A DNA stretch of 64,000 bases from Brevundimonas sp. PAMC22021 (GCF_019443405.1 NZ_CP080376.1:2604001-2668000); one strand, 5' to 3'; positions 27,354-35,612 are shown, counted from the first letter of the stretch. Numbers and translations: made by a program. Notes: a model not told the origin generated them from the letters alone.

Positions 27354-28003
27354 CAGGCCGAGGCCGCCTCGACGCGGGCCAGCACCCAGTTGGGATCGGA
27401 GGCGCCCAGCGTCCGCTCGAACGTCCAGTGTTCGGCGGTGCGGCGTTCTTCCGTGGTCGGCTCGCCGGTGAGCTGGTCGGCCGACTGACCGGCCGCATTG
27501 ACCACCTTGCTGCGCAGCTCGGCCAGGAAGCGCACCTTGGTCACGGCGCGGTCACCCTCCACCGTGCCGCTCTCCAGGTCGGCGCGGGGCGGATAAAGGA
27601 ACTCGACCTGTTCGGTCTCGCCCCGGGTTTCGCGCGCGGCGATGCCGGCCTCGAACGAGTTCATCACGGCGGGCGCGAGCAGCGGCTTCAGCGTCGTGCG
27701 ATCACCAGAGGCGTAGGCCCGCACGATGGTCTCATAGGCCTGGCGCGCGCCCTCCAGGAAGCGGGCCGGATCAAAGCCGGGATCGCGCGCCTTCAGGCCG
27801 GCGATGGCGGCCAGCGTCGCCGCGTCCACTCCGGGGGTCTTTGGAACCGCCGGTTGGTCCGGTCCAGCCGGGGAGGGCAGGGGCGTGCGAGCCTTGTTGT
27901 CCTCGGGCTGGCGACCGACGCGCTTGCCCAGCACATTGTAGAGCTGGAACAGCACAAAGGCTGCGATCAGGGCGAAGATCACGATCTGGAACGAAACCGG
28001 CAA
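27353..28003 (-). CDS. Tim44/TimA-family inner-membrane protein
   Basis: 216 residues with an N-terminal membrane segment ([20 protein letters not shown]), a Pro-rich linker and a C-terminal Tim44-like domain ([27 protein letters not shown]-like end [20 protein letters not shown]). In alphaproteobacteria this family (TimA) is the bacterial relative of mitochondrial Tim44 and is usually encoded beside mltA and secB, as here. The start is TTG, which is rare but places the membrane segment at the N terminus. Role probably in membrane protein handling (inference). Confidence 0.9.
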   Translation of the reverse strand: MPVSFQIVIFALIAAFVLFQLYNVLGKRVGRQPEDNKARTPLPSPAGPDQPAVPKTPGVDAATLAAIAGLKARDPGFDPARFLEGARQAYETIVRAYASGDRTTLKPLLAPAVMNSFEAGIAARETRGETEQVEFLYPPRADLESGTVEGDRAVTKVRFLAELRSKVVNAAGQSADQLTGEPTTEERRTAEHWTFERTLGASDPNWVLARVEAASA

Positions 28004-28186
28004 GGCGTCTGTCCTGTCTTGGGAGGCCGGACTCCGCCGGCCGTTACACGCTTAGGCACACATATAGGGCAGAGCAAGGCGATCCGCTCCCTTCGGACCG
28101 CACGCGACGTTGCGGCCAAGCGTCCCGCCATGGTAGTCGCCCGGCCTTCATTCCGCCTTCGGGCGCTTAAATCCACGGCCCTATCC

Positions 28187-28711
28187 ATGACCGACGCCGC
28201 CCCGCCCGCCGACCTGCCGCAAGGCGACCAGCCGCAAGATCAGGCCCTGCAAGGCCAGCCCGCCGGCCCCGGCTTCCGCATCCTGGCCCAGTATGTGCGC
28301 GACTTCTCGTTCGAGAACCCGCGCGCGCCGGAATCGCTGCGCATCGACGGCAAGCCCGCGATCGACCTGGGCGTCGAGATGGCGGCGCAAGGCCGTCCCG
28401 ACGGCCTGTTCGAACTGGACCTGAAGCTGTCGGTCAAGGCGACGCACGAGAACCAGCCGGTGTTCCACGTGGAACTGGTCTATGGCGGCTTGTTCCAGCT
28501 GGCCAATGTGCAGGAGCGCGACATCGAGCCGCTGCTGCTGATCGAATGTCCGCGCTACCTGTTCCCGTTCGCCCGCGAGATCATCTCGGGCGCCACGTCG
28601 GACGGCGGCTTCTATCCGCCCTTCATGCTGGACCCGATCGACTTCGCCGCGATCTATATCGCCCGCCAGCAGCAGATCGCCCAGGGTCCGACCGAAGCCG
28701 GGATGGCGTAA
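28187..28711 (+). CDS. secB: Protein-export chaperone SecB
   Basis: 174 residues. Tetrameric cytoplasmic chaperone that keeps preproteins unfolded for SecA. Recognised by [19 protein letters not shown], the strand [14 protein letters not shown] and the C-terminal [19 protein letters not shown] with [15 protein letters not shown] Pro/Gln-rich N-terminal extension precedes the core. The codons for VFHVEL form a near-perfect ParB site (28461-28476). Divergent from timA, convergent with dnaQ. Confidence 0.96.
   Translation: MTDAAPPADLPQGDQPQDQALQGQPAGPGFRILAQYVRDFSFENPRAPESLRIDGKPAIDLGVEMAAQGRPDGLFELDLKLSVKATHENQPVFHVELVYGGLFQLANVQERDIEPLLLIECPRYLFPFAREIISGATSDGGFYPPFMLDPIDFAAIYIARQQQIAQGPTEAGMA
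28461..28476. promoter_or_regulatory. Candidate parS site inside secB
   Basis: TGTTCCACGTGGAACT. It matches TGTTYCACGTGRAACA at 15 of 16 positions and contains the full 14-base palindrome. It lies within codons for a segment conserved in SecB proteins, so part of the match may be due to coding constraint. It lies about 4.3 kb from the origin, on the side opposite parAB. Confidence 0.6.
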
Positions 28712-28725
28712 GCATCTAAAGATCT

Positions 28726-28876
28726 CCCTCCCCCTCGGGGGAGGGTCGTCGCGCTAGCGACGGGGTGGGGGCGGCTCGGCGACAAGCCGCCCTTCTCTTC
28801 GCTTGTAGCGATGGATCACCTTGCCGCCCCCACCCGACCGCTGCGCGGCCACCCTCCCCGGACGGGGAGGGAAAGG
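28726..28876. repeat. GC-rich palindromic intergenic repeat, copy 2
   Basis: Between the convergent genes secB and dnaQ. Inverted elements CTCCCTCCCC, CGGGGGAGGG, GGGGTGGGGGCGGC, GCCGCCCCCACCC, CACCCTCCCC and GGGGAGGGAAAG form two or more nested hairpins. It resembles copies 1, 3 and 4 in composition and order but is more diverged. It probably works as a two-way terminator. Confidence 0.65.
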
Positions 28877-29602
28877 TCACGCCGCCGCGTCTTCCTGAAC
28901 GACCTGAACGCCCTGAGCCGACCACAGCGAGTGGTCGCTCAACACCGATCGCAGGAACTCGACATGAGCGGCGCGTTCGGCAGGCGTCGACAGGGGCGCC
29001 AGCGGCCGGGGTCGTGGCGGATAGGCTGTGGCGGCGACTGCCGCTGAGGCGCCGCCCGCGCGCGCGCCCGACAGGTCCAGCACCCGCTCCTTGCCGCCGC
29101 GCAGCTCGAGATAGACCTCGGCCAGCAGGCGCGCGTCGATCAGCGCGCCGTGCAGGCTGCGTTCGACCAGCGAAATCTTGAAGCGCTTGCACAGGGCGTC
29201 CAACGAGTTGGCCATGCCGGGGAACCGCTTCTGCGCCAGTTGCAGCGTGTCGATCCAGCGCGCCTCGCCCGTGATCGGGTGACCGCAACGGCCGCATTCG
29301 TGGTCAATGAAGTTGCGGTCAAAGGCGGCGTTATGGGCGATGATCTGGGCGTCGCCGATGAAGTCCATCAGGTCGTGGACGACCTCGTGGAACTTGGGCG
29401 CGTCGCGGACCTTGTCGTCTGTGATGCCGTGGACCTTGATCGCATCGGGCGGGATCAGCCGCTCTGGATTGACGAAGCGGTGAAAGGTCCGGCCGGTCGG
29501 CAACAGGTCCTCAATCTCGATGCAGCCGACCTCGATCAGCCGGTCGCCCGTCTTCGGGTCGAAGCCGGTGGTTTCGGTATCCAGAACGATCTCGCGCGCC
29601 AT
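28877..29602 (-). CDS. dnaQ: DNA polymerase III epsilon subunit (proofreading exonuclease)
   Basis: 241 residues. DEDDh 3'-5' exonuclease with motif I VLDTETTGFDPKTGDRLIEVG, motif II HNAAFDRNFIDHE and motif III near the LHGALIDARLLAEVYLEL block, with the metal-binding Asp and His residues present. It proofreads in the core of the replicative polymerase with DnaE. The C-terminal tail (about 60 residues) would bind the alpha subunit. It ends the ppsR-maf-aroE-coaE-dnaQ operon that leaves the origin. Confidence 0.95.
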   Translation of the reverse strand: MAREIVLDTETTGFDPKTGDRLIEVGCIEIEDLLPTGRTFHRFVNPERLIPPDAIKVHGITDDKVRDAPKFHEVVHDLMDFIGDAQIIAHNAAFDRNFIDHECGRCGHPITGEARWIDTLQLAQKRFPGMANSLDALCKRFKISLVERSLHGALIDARLLAEVYLELRGGKERVLDLSGARAGGASAAVAATAYPPRPRPLAPLSTPAERAAHVEFLRSVLSDHSLWSAQGVQVVQEDAAA

Positions 29603-29640
29603 GGCTTCTTAATGGGCGTGTTCGCACCTTTGCGAAAGAG

Positions 29641-30258
29641 TCACGGGCGGCGCCGAGGTGATGTCCACAGCGGATTGAGCACCGTAGCGACCACAGCCCG
29701 CACCTGATCTCGCGCCGCCTCCATCCCCTCGCCCGTCTCGATGACGAAGTCGGCCCGCGCGCGTTTCTCGGCGTCCGGCGTCTGGCGGGCGAGGATGGCG
29801 TCCAGCCGCTCGCGGGTCATGCCTGGACGGGCCAGAACGCGGGCGGCCTGCACCTCGGCGCGCGTGGTGACCACCACCACCGCGTCCACGGCGGCGTAGA
29901 CGCCGGTCTCGAACAGCAGGGGGATGTCCAGAACCGCTAGGCGCACGCCGGCGCGTTCCGCCGCCTCCAGATCGGCCGATCGCCCCTGCAGCACCAGCGG
30001 GTGCACGATCGTCTCCAGCCGCCGGAAGGCGGTCTCGTCGCGTCCCAGCGCCTCGGCCAGGCGCGCACGATCGACCGCGCCATCGATGACGACGCCAGGA
30101 AAGGCGTCCGCGATCGGGCCGACCGCCGCGCCGCCCGGTGCATAGAGGGCGTGCACGGCCGCATCGGCGTTCCAGATCAGGGCGCCGAACTCTGCGAACA
30201 TTGCCGCCGTGGTCGACTTGCCCATGCCGATCGATCCGGTCAGCCCCAGCACGATCAC
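29641..30258 (-). CDS. coaE: Dephospho-CoA kinase
   Basis: 205 residues. Last step of coenzyme A synthesis, phosphorylating the 3'-OH of dephospho-CoA. The P-loop [17 protein letters not shown] is at residues 5-21, with the CoA-site block [20 protein letters not shown] and [10 protein letters not shown]. The GTG start overlaps the stop codon of aroE (GTGA). A gap of 38 bases separates it from dnaQ. Confidence 0.95.
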   Translation of the reverse strand: MIVLGLTGSIGMGKSTTAAMFAEFGALIWNADAAVHALYAPGGAAVGPIADAFPGVVIDGAVDRARLAEALGRDETAFRRLETIVHPLVLQGRSADLEAAERAGVRLAVLDIPLLFETGVYAAVDAVVVVTTRAEVQAARVLARPGMTRERLDAILARQTPDAEKRARADFVIETGEGMEAARDQVRAVVATVLNPLWTSPRRRP

Positions 30259-31079
30259 GCGGCCGTCTCCAGATGGCGGATCAGCAGCGCGCGGAGGTCG
30301 AGCGGCGGCGGCGCCTGACCGAAGGCGCCTTCGAACAGCGGCGCCGCCTGGCCGATCAGCATGGCCAGTCCGTCCACGACGACAAGGCCGCGGGCGCGCG
30401 CCGCCTGCAGAAAGGGCGTGACGACCGGCCGATAGGTCATGTCCATCACCACCGCGTCGGCGCGCAGGCGGGCGAGGTCAAACTCCGGCTGAACGCTGAG
30501 GGCGTTGATCACCAGGTCGGCGTCGTCCAGCGCCTCGTCTCCGGCCGCCTCCACTCCGTGCCCCAGATCGGCGGCAAGCGCCGAGGCCCGCTCGTGTGTT
30601 CGGTTGACGATGCGCACCTCCGCGCCCGCCTGGACCAGCGCGCCCGCGCCCGCCCGCGCCGCGCCGCCCGCGCCCAGCAGCGCGACGCGCGCGCCGTCCA
30701 GCATCAGCTTCGGCGCCTGGGTCTTCAACGCCGTCAACAGCCCCAATCCATCCGAGCTGTCGGCCCGGATGCGGCCGTCCTCGAACAGCAGGATGTTGGC
30801 CGATCCCGTCAGGCGCGCCGCCTCGCTGGCCTCGTCCGCATGGGCGAACGCCTGTTCCTTGAAAGGGGCGGTGACGTTCAGCGCCCGGATCATGCCGGCG
30901 CGACCGGCGGCGACCAGCGTCTGGAATCCCGCCTCGTCCATAGGAGAAAAAGGTACATAGGCCGCATCCAGCCCCGCCGCCTCGATCCAGGCGTTGTGGA
31001 TCACCGGGCTGAGGGAATGAGCGACCGGCCTCCCGACGATGCCCAGGACGACGGCCCCGCCCGTGATGCGCGCCCTCAT
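30255..31079 (-). CDS. aroE: Shikimate dehydrogenase
   Basis: 274 residues. Reduces 3-dehydroshikimate with NADPH in aromatic amino acid synthesis. Substrate-binding motif [16 protein letters not shown] near the N terminus, the catalytic Lys in [13 protein letters not shown], the Rossmann motif [12 protein letters not shown], and the NRTHERA NADP loop. The ATG at 31079 overlaps the maf stop codon (ATGA), which decides the start against an in-frame GTG-type extension upstream. Confidence 0.95.
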   Translation of the reverse strand: MRARITGGAVVLGIVGRPVAHSLSPVIHNAWIEAAGLDAAYVPFSPMDEAGFQTLVAAGRAGMIRALNVTAPFKEQAFAHADEASEAARLTGSANILLFEDGRIRADSSDGLGLLTALKTQAPKLMLDGARVALLGAGGAARAGAGALVQAGAEVRIVNRTHERASALAADLGHGVEAAGDEALDDADLVINALSVQPEFDLARLRADAVVMDMTYRPVVTPFLQAARARGLVVVDGLAMLIGQAAPLFEGAFGQAPPPLDLRALLIRHLETAA

Positions 31080-31672
31080 GCCGGCAACGCTCCGACGTGG
31101 CGAAGCTGTTTCAGCACCGCCCACAGAGGCAGGCCCAGCACGGTGAAATAGTCGCCGTCGATCCGCTCGAACAGCTGGGCGCCCAGCCCCTCCAGCCGAT
31201 AGGCGCCGACGCAGGACAGCAGCGCCTTGCCCTCGGCCTGGAGGTAGGCGCCCAGGAAGGCGTCGGAGAACGGCCGCACCTGCATGGTCGCGGTCTCGAC
31301 GCCCGACCAGACCACCTCGCCGCCGCGCGCCAGCGCCGCGCCCGAATGGAGCGCATGCGAGCGACCGCGCATGGCCGACAATCGCGCTTTCGCCTCTTCA
31401 AGCGACCGGGCCTTGGAGACCAGGCCGCCGTCGAAGGCCAGCGTCTGGTCGCCGCCCAGCACCCAGGCGTCCGGTTGCAGACGCGACACCGCCACCGCCT
31501 TGGCCTTTGCCAACTCCACGGCGAGAGCGGCGGCGTCGATCACGCCGAGTTCGGCCTTGAGCGCCGCCTCATCGACCGGCGCGACCTCGACGCGGAACAG
31601 GACGCCCGCGCCCTGCAGCATCTCGCGCCGGGCGGCGCTGCCCGACGCCAGGATCAGCTCGGGGGCGCTCAC
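31076..31672 (-). CDS. maf: Maf-family nucleotide pyrophosphatase
   Basis: 198 residues. Maf/YhdE/YceF family house-cleaning enzyme that hydrolyses non-canonical or modified NTPs. Opening block LILASGSAARREMLQGAGV, the catalytic VLGGDQTLAFDG and the SYRLEG-like C-terminal region (VGAYRLEGLGAQLFERIDGD). The GTG start overlaps the ppsR stop codon (GTGA). Its place next to the origin operon is conserved in Caulobacter. Confidence 0.94.
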   Translation of the reverse strand: MSAPELILASGSAARREMLQGAGVLFRVEVAPVDEAALKAELGVIDAAALAVELAKAKAVAVSRLQPDAWVLGGDQTLAFDGGLVSKARSLEEAKARLSAMRGRSHALHSGAALARGGEVVWSGVETATMQVRPFSDAFLGAYLQAEGKALLSCVGAYRLEGLGAQLFERIDGDYFTVLGLPLWAVLKQLRHVGALPA

Positions 31673-32562
31673 CAGCTGGCGCCCACGCGCTGGGTGCGAC
31701 GCTCGTTCAGCAGGTTGACGATGGCGGCGGCGGTTTCCTCGACCGAGCGGCGGGTCACGTCGATGGTCGGCCAGCCGCGTCGCTCAAAGGCGCGGCGCGC
31801 CTTGATGGTCTCGTCGCGTACGGCGTCCTGGTCGGTATAGGTCGAGCCCTGGTTGGCGTTCAGGTTGTCGATGCGGTTTCGGCGGATCTGCACCAGGCGA
31901 TCGGGCGAGACCGTCAGACCGATGACCAGCGGGTTCTTCAAACCCGTCAGCCGCTCGCCGTCCTCCTGGCCCGGCACCAGCGGCACATTGGCGGCCCGGA
32001 TGCCGCGGTGCGCCAGATAGATGCAGGTCGGCGTCTTGGAGGTGCGGCTGACCCCGCACAGCACCACGTCCGCGCCCTCCAGCTGTTCGGACGTGCCCTG
32101 GCCGTCGTCATAGGCCATGGCGAAATCCAGCGCCGCGATGCGGTTGAAATAGTCGTGGTCCAGCGCGTGCTGGGCCCCGACCCGCTTTGACAGCGAGGCT
32201 CCCAGATACCGCGACAGGGCGCCGACCAGCGGATCGAGCGCGCCGATCTGGGGCATGTCCAGACGCCTGCAGCCTTCCTCCAGCTGCTCGCGCAGATCGC
32301 GGTCCACCAGGGTGTGGAGAACCACGCCCGGCGCGGTCTCGATCTCTTCCAGCACCCGATCCAGCTGCTTGGACGAACGAACCAGGGCGTAGATGTGCTC
32401 GATCGGAATAACCCCGTCGAAGCGGGCCGTGACCGCCTTGGCCATGGCGTTCAGCGTCTCGCCGGTCGAGTCCGACACAAGGTGGACGTGGAAATAGGTG
32501 GCCAGCCGAAGCGGCGCCGCCGTTCTGCCGGGACCTCTGCCGGGACTTGTAACTGGGCTCAT
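31669..32562 (-). CDS. ppsR: Pyruvate phosphate dikinase / PEP synthase regulatory protein
   Basis: 297 residues (DUF299 family). Bifunctional ADP- or ATP-dependent Thr kinase and Pi-dependent phosphorylase that switches PPDK or PEP synthase off and on. Begins with FHVHLVSDSTGETLNAMAKA and contains the P-loop-like GVSRTSKTPTCIYLAHRG. The ATG at 32562 has GAGG at a good distance; an upstream ATG at 32574 is possible. It is the first gene of the operon leaving the origin and corresponds to the gene flanking Cori on that side in Caulobacter. Confidence 0.93.
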   Translation of the reverse strand: MSPVTSPGRGPGRTAAPLRLATYFHVHLVSDSTGETLNAMAKAVTARFDGVIPIEHIYALVRSSKQLDRVLEEIETAPGVVLHTLVDRDLREQLEEGCRRLDMPQIGALDPLVGALSRYLGASLSKRVGAQHALDHDYFNRIAALDFAMAYDDGQGTSEQLEGADVVLCGVSRTSKTPTCIYLAHRGIRAANVPLVPGQEDGERLTGLKNPLVIGLTVSPDRLVQIRRNRIDNLNANQGSTYTDQDAVRDETIKARRAFERRGWPTIDVTRRSVEETAAAIVNLLNERRTQRVGASW

Positions 32563-32588
32563 GGCGGGCCTCATCTGGCTTGATCGAC

Positions 32589-32597
32589 TGTGGACAT
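32589..32597 (-). promoter_or_regulatory. DnaA-box-like site
   Basis: Minus strand ATGTCCACA, seven of nine matches to TTATCCACA. It lies 27 bases upstream of the ppsR start. Confidence 0.4.
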
Positions 32598-32736
32598 CCG
32601 GTGGGCGCCCGAGCTCGAATTTCCGTCCGCATCCTATAGCGCCGGCCGCGAGCTAGAGCGAGCGGGGGACCGTGAGGATGACTCCGATCCCGCGCGGTCA
32701 AACTATCCAGCGCGGGACAGCCGGATCGATCGTACC

Positions 32737-32745
32737 TGTGGATTT
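32737..32745 (-). promoter_or_regulatory. DnaA box (best candidate)
   Basis: Minus strand AAATCCACA; the core ATCCACA is intact and is the same core as in the Caulobacter G-box TGATCCACA. It lies 14 bases before the degenerate CtrA box. Confidence 0.55.
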
Positions 32746-32758
32746 TCTTACCAAAGGG

Positions 32759-32772
32759 TTAACGCCAGTTAG
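32759..32772. promoter_or_regulatory. Degenerate CtrA site
   Basis: TTAACGCCAGTTAG, that is TTAA-N6-TTAG. One half is perfect and the second has one mismatch; spacing is one base shorter than the standard N7. Confidence 0.4.
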
Positions 32773-32810
32773 CTATCTTCCATGCGTCAAGGCCCGCAAA
32801 GCCGCCCATC

Positions 32811-32825
32811 TTAAGGGTTCATTAA
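32811..32825. promoter_or_regulatory. CtrA binding site (perfect TTAA-N7-TTAA)
   Basis: TTAAGGGTTCATTAA. Exact match to the CtrA consensus. In Caulobacter, CtrA bound in Cori blocks replication starts in swarmer cells and represses a hemE promoter. Confidence 0.8.
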
Positions 32826-32881
32826 GGATCGGCGAGCGGCGCCGGCCGCCTCGGGAGGCCTCTGGATGTTCCGGCAGGCTG

Positions 32882-32890
32882 CGTGGATAT
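32882..32890 (-). promoter_or_regulatory. DnaA-box-like site
   Basis: Minus strand ATATCCACG, seven of nine matches to TTATCCACA with the TATCCAC core kept. Confidence 0.4.
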
Positions 32891-32956
32891 CCGCTTTTGT
32901 TCTCGGGATGACTGCGGATTCATCCTCGTCATTCCATGGCCCTACCTGCTTCCACG

Positions 32957-32990
32957 ATTCTTCTAATTCTTATTTTGATTAGGGATTGAG
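32957..32990. other. AT-rich segment, candidate unwinding element
   Basis: The most AT-rich stretch of the intergenic region. It contains CTAAT-N10-ATTAG (32963-32982) as an inverted repeat and a WATCAA half of an IHF-type site on the minus strand. It lies 33 bases before the hemE start. Confidence 0.5.
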
Positions 32991-33022
32991 CGCGGGGGGT
33001 GGGGACCGTAAGCCTTCAGACC

Positions 33023-34072
33023 ATGACCACGCCTTTGCTGACCACGCCTCTGCTCATCAGGGCCTTGCAAGGCGAGACGCTGGACCGGCCGCCGGTCTGG
33101 TTCATGCGTCAGGCGGGACGCTATCTGCCGGAATACCGCGCCCTGCGCAGCCAGGCGCCGGACTTCATCGCCTTTTGCCTGAACCCGGAGATGGCGGCCG
33201 AGGCGACTCTGCAGCCGATGCGGCGGTTCGGCTTCGACGCCGCCATCATCTTCGCCGACATCCTGCTGATCCCTCGCGCCCTGGGCCAGGACGTGTGGTT
33301 TGAGGCGGGGGAGGGGCCAAGGCTTGGCCGCATGCCCGAGCCGGATCAGATGCGTCCGCTCGCCGCCTCCGCCGGAGAGCATCTGTCGGCGGTCGGCGGC
33401 TCGCTCAGCCGGGTGCGGGCGGCGTTGGAGCCCGAGCGGGCGCTGATCGGCTTTTGCGGCGCGCCCTGGACCGTGGCGACCTATATGCTGGACGGCGAGG
33501 CCCGCACCATCGGCAAGGGCGAGCGGACGCAGGCGCGAACCTATGCCTATGCCGATCCCCGGCGGGTCGAGGCGACGCTGGAGGTGCTGGTCGAAGCCAG
33601 CGCCCATTATCTGAAGATGCAGGCCGACGCCGGCGCACAGGTTCTCAAGATTTTCGAAAGCTGGGCGGAAGGGTTGCCCGACGACCTGTTCGAGACCTTG
33701 GTGCTGCGGCCGCATCAGGCGCTGGTGCGGCGCGTTCGGGAGCTGGGCGTCACGGCCCCGCTGATCGGCTTCCCGCGCGGCTCGGCGGCCTTGGCCGAGC
33801 GTTACGCCCAGGAGGTCGCGGTGGACGCGGTGGCGCTGGACACCGCCTGTCCGCTCGAGGTCGGTCGCCGCGTCCAGGCGATCAAGCCGATCCAGGGCGC
33901 GCTCGATCCGCTGCTGCTGCGCGCCGGCGGCGAGGCGCTGGATCGTCGCGTCGATCAGCTGATGGAGGCCTGGGGGCAAGGGCCGTGGATCTTCAACCTG
34001 GGGCACGGCATCCTACCGGACGTGCCGATCGCCCATGTGGAGCGGGTGCTGACGCGGATCGGCGCCCAATGA
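33023..34072 (+). CDS. hemE: Uroporphyrinogen decarboxylase
   Basis: 349 residues. Removes four carboxyl groups from uroporphyrinogen III to give coproporphyrinogen III in haem synthesis. Signature RPPVWFMRQAGRYLPEYR near residue 20 and FCGAPWTVATYMLDG. The ATG at 33023 is chosen over a GTG at 32999. The gene flanks the origin, as in Caulobacter, where its promoters lie inside Cori. The stop codon overlaps the hemH start (ATGA). Confidence 0.96.
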   Translation: MTTPLLTTPLLIRALQGETLDRPPVWFMRQAGRYLPEYRALRSQAPDFIAFCLNPEMAAEATLQPMRRFGFDAAIIFADILLIPRALGQDVWFEAGEGPRLGRMPEPDQMRPLAASAGEHLSAVGGSLSRVRAALEPERALIGFCGAPWTVATYMLDGEARTIGKGERTQARTYAYADPRRVEATLEVLVEASAHYLKMQADAGAQVLKIFESWAEGLPDDLFETLVLRPHQALVRRVRELGVTAPLIGFPRGSAALAERYAQEVAVDAVALDTACPLEVGRRVQAIKPIQGALDPLLLRAGGEALDRRVDQLMEAWGQGPWIFNLGHGILPDVPIAHVERVLTRIGAQ

Positions 34073-35151
34073 CCGACATGCCGGCGGAAAGCGGCGTCAA
34101 GGGTCGGCGCATCGCGGTGGTGCTGTTCAACCTCGGCGGGCCGGACGACCAGGCTTCGGTGAAGCCATTCCTGTTCAACCTGTTCAACGATCCGGCGATC
34201 ATCGGACTGCCGGGCTTTGCGCGCACGCCTCTGGCCCGGCTGATCTCGTCGCGCCGGGAGAAGACGGCCCAGGCCAACTACGGCCTGATGGGGGGCGGCT
34301 CGCCGCTGCTGCCCGAAACGCGCAAGCAGGCTGAGGCTCTGGAGAGTTCGCTGAACGACCGGCTGGGCGGCGACGAGGTGCGGGTGTTCATCGCCATGCG
34401 CTATTGGCGGCCGCTGACGGAGGAGACCGCAGCGGACGTCGCCGTGTTCGGCCCCGACGAGATCGTGCTGTTGCCCCTCTACCCGCAGTTCTCGACCACC
34501 ACCTCCCAGTCGTCGCTGAAGCTGTGGAATGAGGCCTACGCCGGCTCCGGCCGGTCGCGCACCGTCTGCTGCTATCCGGAGGGCGCGGGCTGGATCGAGG
34601 CGCAGGTCGAGGCGGTCCGACAGAAGCTGGTCGAAGCCGGCGACCAGCGGGTGCGGGTCCTGTTCTCGGCCCATGGCATTCCCGAAAGCTTGGTCGAGAA
34701 GAAGGGCGATCCCTATCAGGCGCAGGTCGAGGCGACGGTGGCCGCCGTGGTCGCGCGGCTGGCGGTCGAGGGGATCAGCATCGATCACGCCCTGTGCTAC
34801 CAGAGCCGGGTCGGGCCGATGAAATGGCTGGGGCCGTCCACGCCGGAGGCGTTGGAACAGGCCGCGCGCGATCGCGTCGGCGTGGTGGTTGTCCCGATCG
34901 CCTTTGTGTCCGAGCACGTCGAGACCCTGGTCGAGCTGGACATCGAATATGGCGAACTGGCGCACAGGCTGGGCGTGGCGCCCTATCTGCGCGCGCCGGC
35001 CGTGGGGGCCGAGCCGGCTTTCATCAGCGGTTTGGCCGACGCCGTGCTGGACGCCCTGCCGCGCATCGGATCGGCTCCGTTCGGCCCCGGGTGTCGCAAG
35101 CCGTGGAAGGCTTGCCCCCACCTCTGCCCGGGAAAGGCTGAAGCCGCATGA
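34069..35151 (+). CDS. hemH: Ferrochelatase
   Basis: 360 residues. Inserts Fe2+ into protoporphyrin IX. Blocks VVLFNLGGPDDQASVKPFLF, YGLMGGGSPLLPET, YPQFSTTTSQSS, the catalytic His in LFSAHGIPESLV, and CYQSRVGPMKWLGPSTPEAL. The C terminus has CRKPWKACPHLC (C-x6-C-x3-C), and there is a CC pair in the middle. Caulobacter and mycobacterial ferrochelatases are known to carry a 2Fe-2S cluster, and these Cys are likely ligands. Overlaps hemE upstream and hemJ downstream. Confidence 0.96.
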   Translation: MTDMPAESGVKGRRIAVVLFNLGGPDDQASVKPFLFNLFNDPAIIGLPGFARTPLARLISSRREKTAQANYGLMGGGSPLLPETRKQAEALESSLNDRLGGDEVRVFIAMRYWRPLTEETAADVAVFGPDEIVLLPLYPQFSTTTSQSSLKLWNEAYAGSGRSRTVCCYPEGAGWIEAQVEAVRQKLVEAGDQRVRVLFSAHGIPESLVEKKGDPYQAQVEATVAAVVARLAVEGISIDHALCYQSRVGPMKWLGPSTPEALEQAARDRVGVVVVPIAFVSEHVETLVELDIEYGELAHRLGVAPYLRAPAVGAEPAFISGLADAVLDALPRIGSAPFGPGCRKPWKACPHLCPGKAEAA

Positions 35152-35612
35152 CCGCCTATGACCTCGCGCGGGGCCTGCACATCCTGGCGGTGATCGCCTG
35201 GATGGCGGGCCTTTTGTTCCTGCCTCGGCTCTATGCCTACGACGCGGAGCAGGCGGCGAAGCCGGAGCCTCTGCGCGGCGAGATGCAGGCGCTGCTGCGG
35301 ACGTGGCAGACGCGGCTGCTGCGCATCATCGTCAATCCGGCGATGATCCTGGCCTGGGGCTTCGGCCTCTGGCTGATCCACCTGGACACGGTTGCGCGCG
35401 GCGCGGCGTTTCTGCTCGAGCCGTGGATGCTGACCAAGCTGGCCGGGGTGCTGCTGCTCAGCGGCTGGCATGGCTTTCTGGCCGGACAGCGCCGGAAGAT
35501 CGCGGCGGGAGCGTCCAGATACTCCAGCCGCTTCTGGCGCATGACCAATGAGGTTCCGTTCCTGCTGGCCATCGTCATGGTGCTGTCGGTGACGACGGAG
35601 TGGCGGTTCTAG
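35148..35612 (+). CDS. hemJ: Protoporphyrinogen oxidase HemJ
   Basis: 154-residue inner-membrane protein with four helices. HemJ oxidises protoporphyrinogen IX to protoporphyrin IX, the substrate for the ferrochelatase encoded just before it. Conserved His in ARGLHILAVIAWMAGLLFLP near residue 11 and a Lys in LTKLAGVLLL match the residues reported as needed for haem binding and activity. Its ATG overlaps the hemH stop codon, so hemE-hemH-hemJ form one operon. Confidence 0.92.
   Translation: MTAYDLARGLHILAVIAWMAGLLFLPRLYAYDAEQAAKPEPLRGEMQALLRTWQTRLLRIIVNPAMILAWGFGLWLIHLDTVARGAAFLLEPWMLTKLAGVLLLSGWHGFLAGQRRKIAAGASRYSSRFWRMTNEVPFLLAIVMVLSVTTEWRF

Larger units (their letters stand above)
32563..33022. 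other. Putative chromosomal replication origin (Cori-like)
   Basis: 460 bases without a gene, between ppsR and hemE, the position of Cori in Caulobacter crescentus. Contents: one perfect and one degenerate CtrA box, DnaA-box-like sequences at 32589, 32737 and 32882, a TCCCCA W-box-like motif at 33000, three GANTC (CcrM) sites at 32680, 32917 and 32956, an inverted repeat GGATGA-N8-TCATCC at 32906-32925, and an AT-rich segment at 32957-32990. Gene order on both sides and the distance of about 8.5 kb to parAB support the call. Confidence 0.85.

Noticed and set aside
28165..28180. TTAA plus ATCCAC close to the secB start
   Set aside because: Only one half of a CtrA box and a truncated DnaA box; chance match.
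32999..33022. GTG start for hemE at 32999
   Set aside because: The ATG at 33023 begins the family N terminus and leaves the origin region intact.
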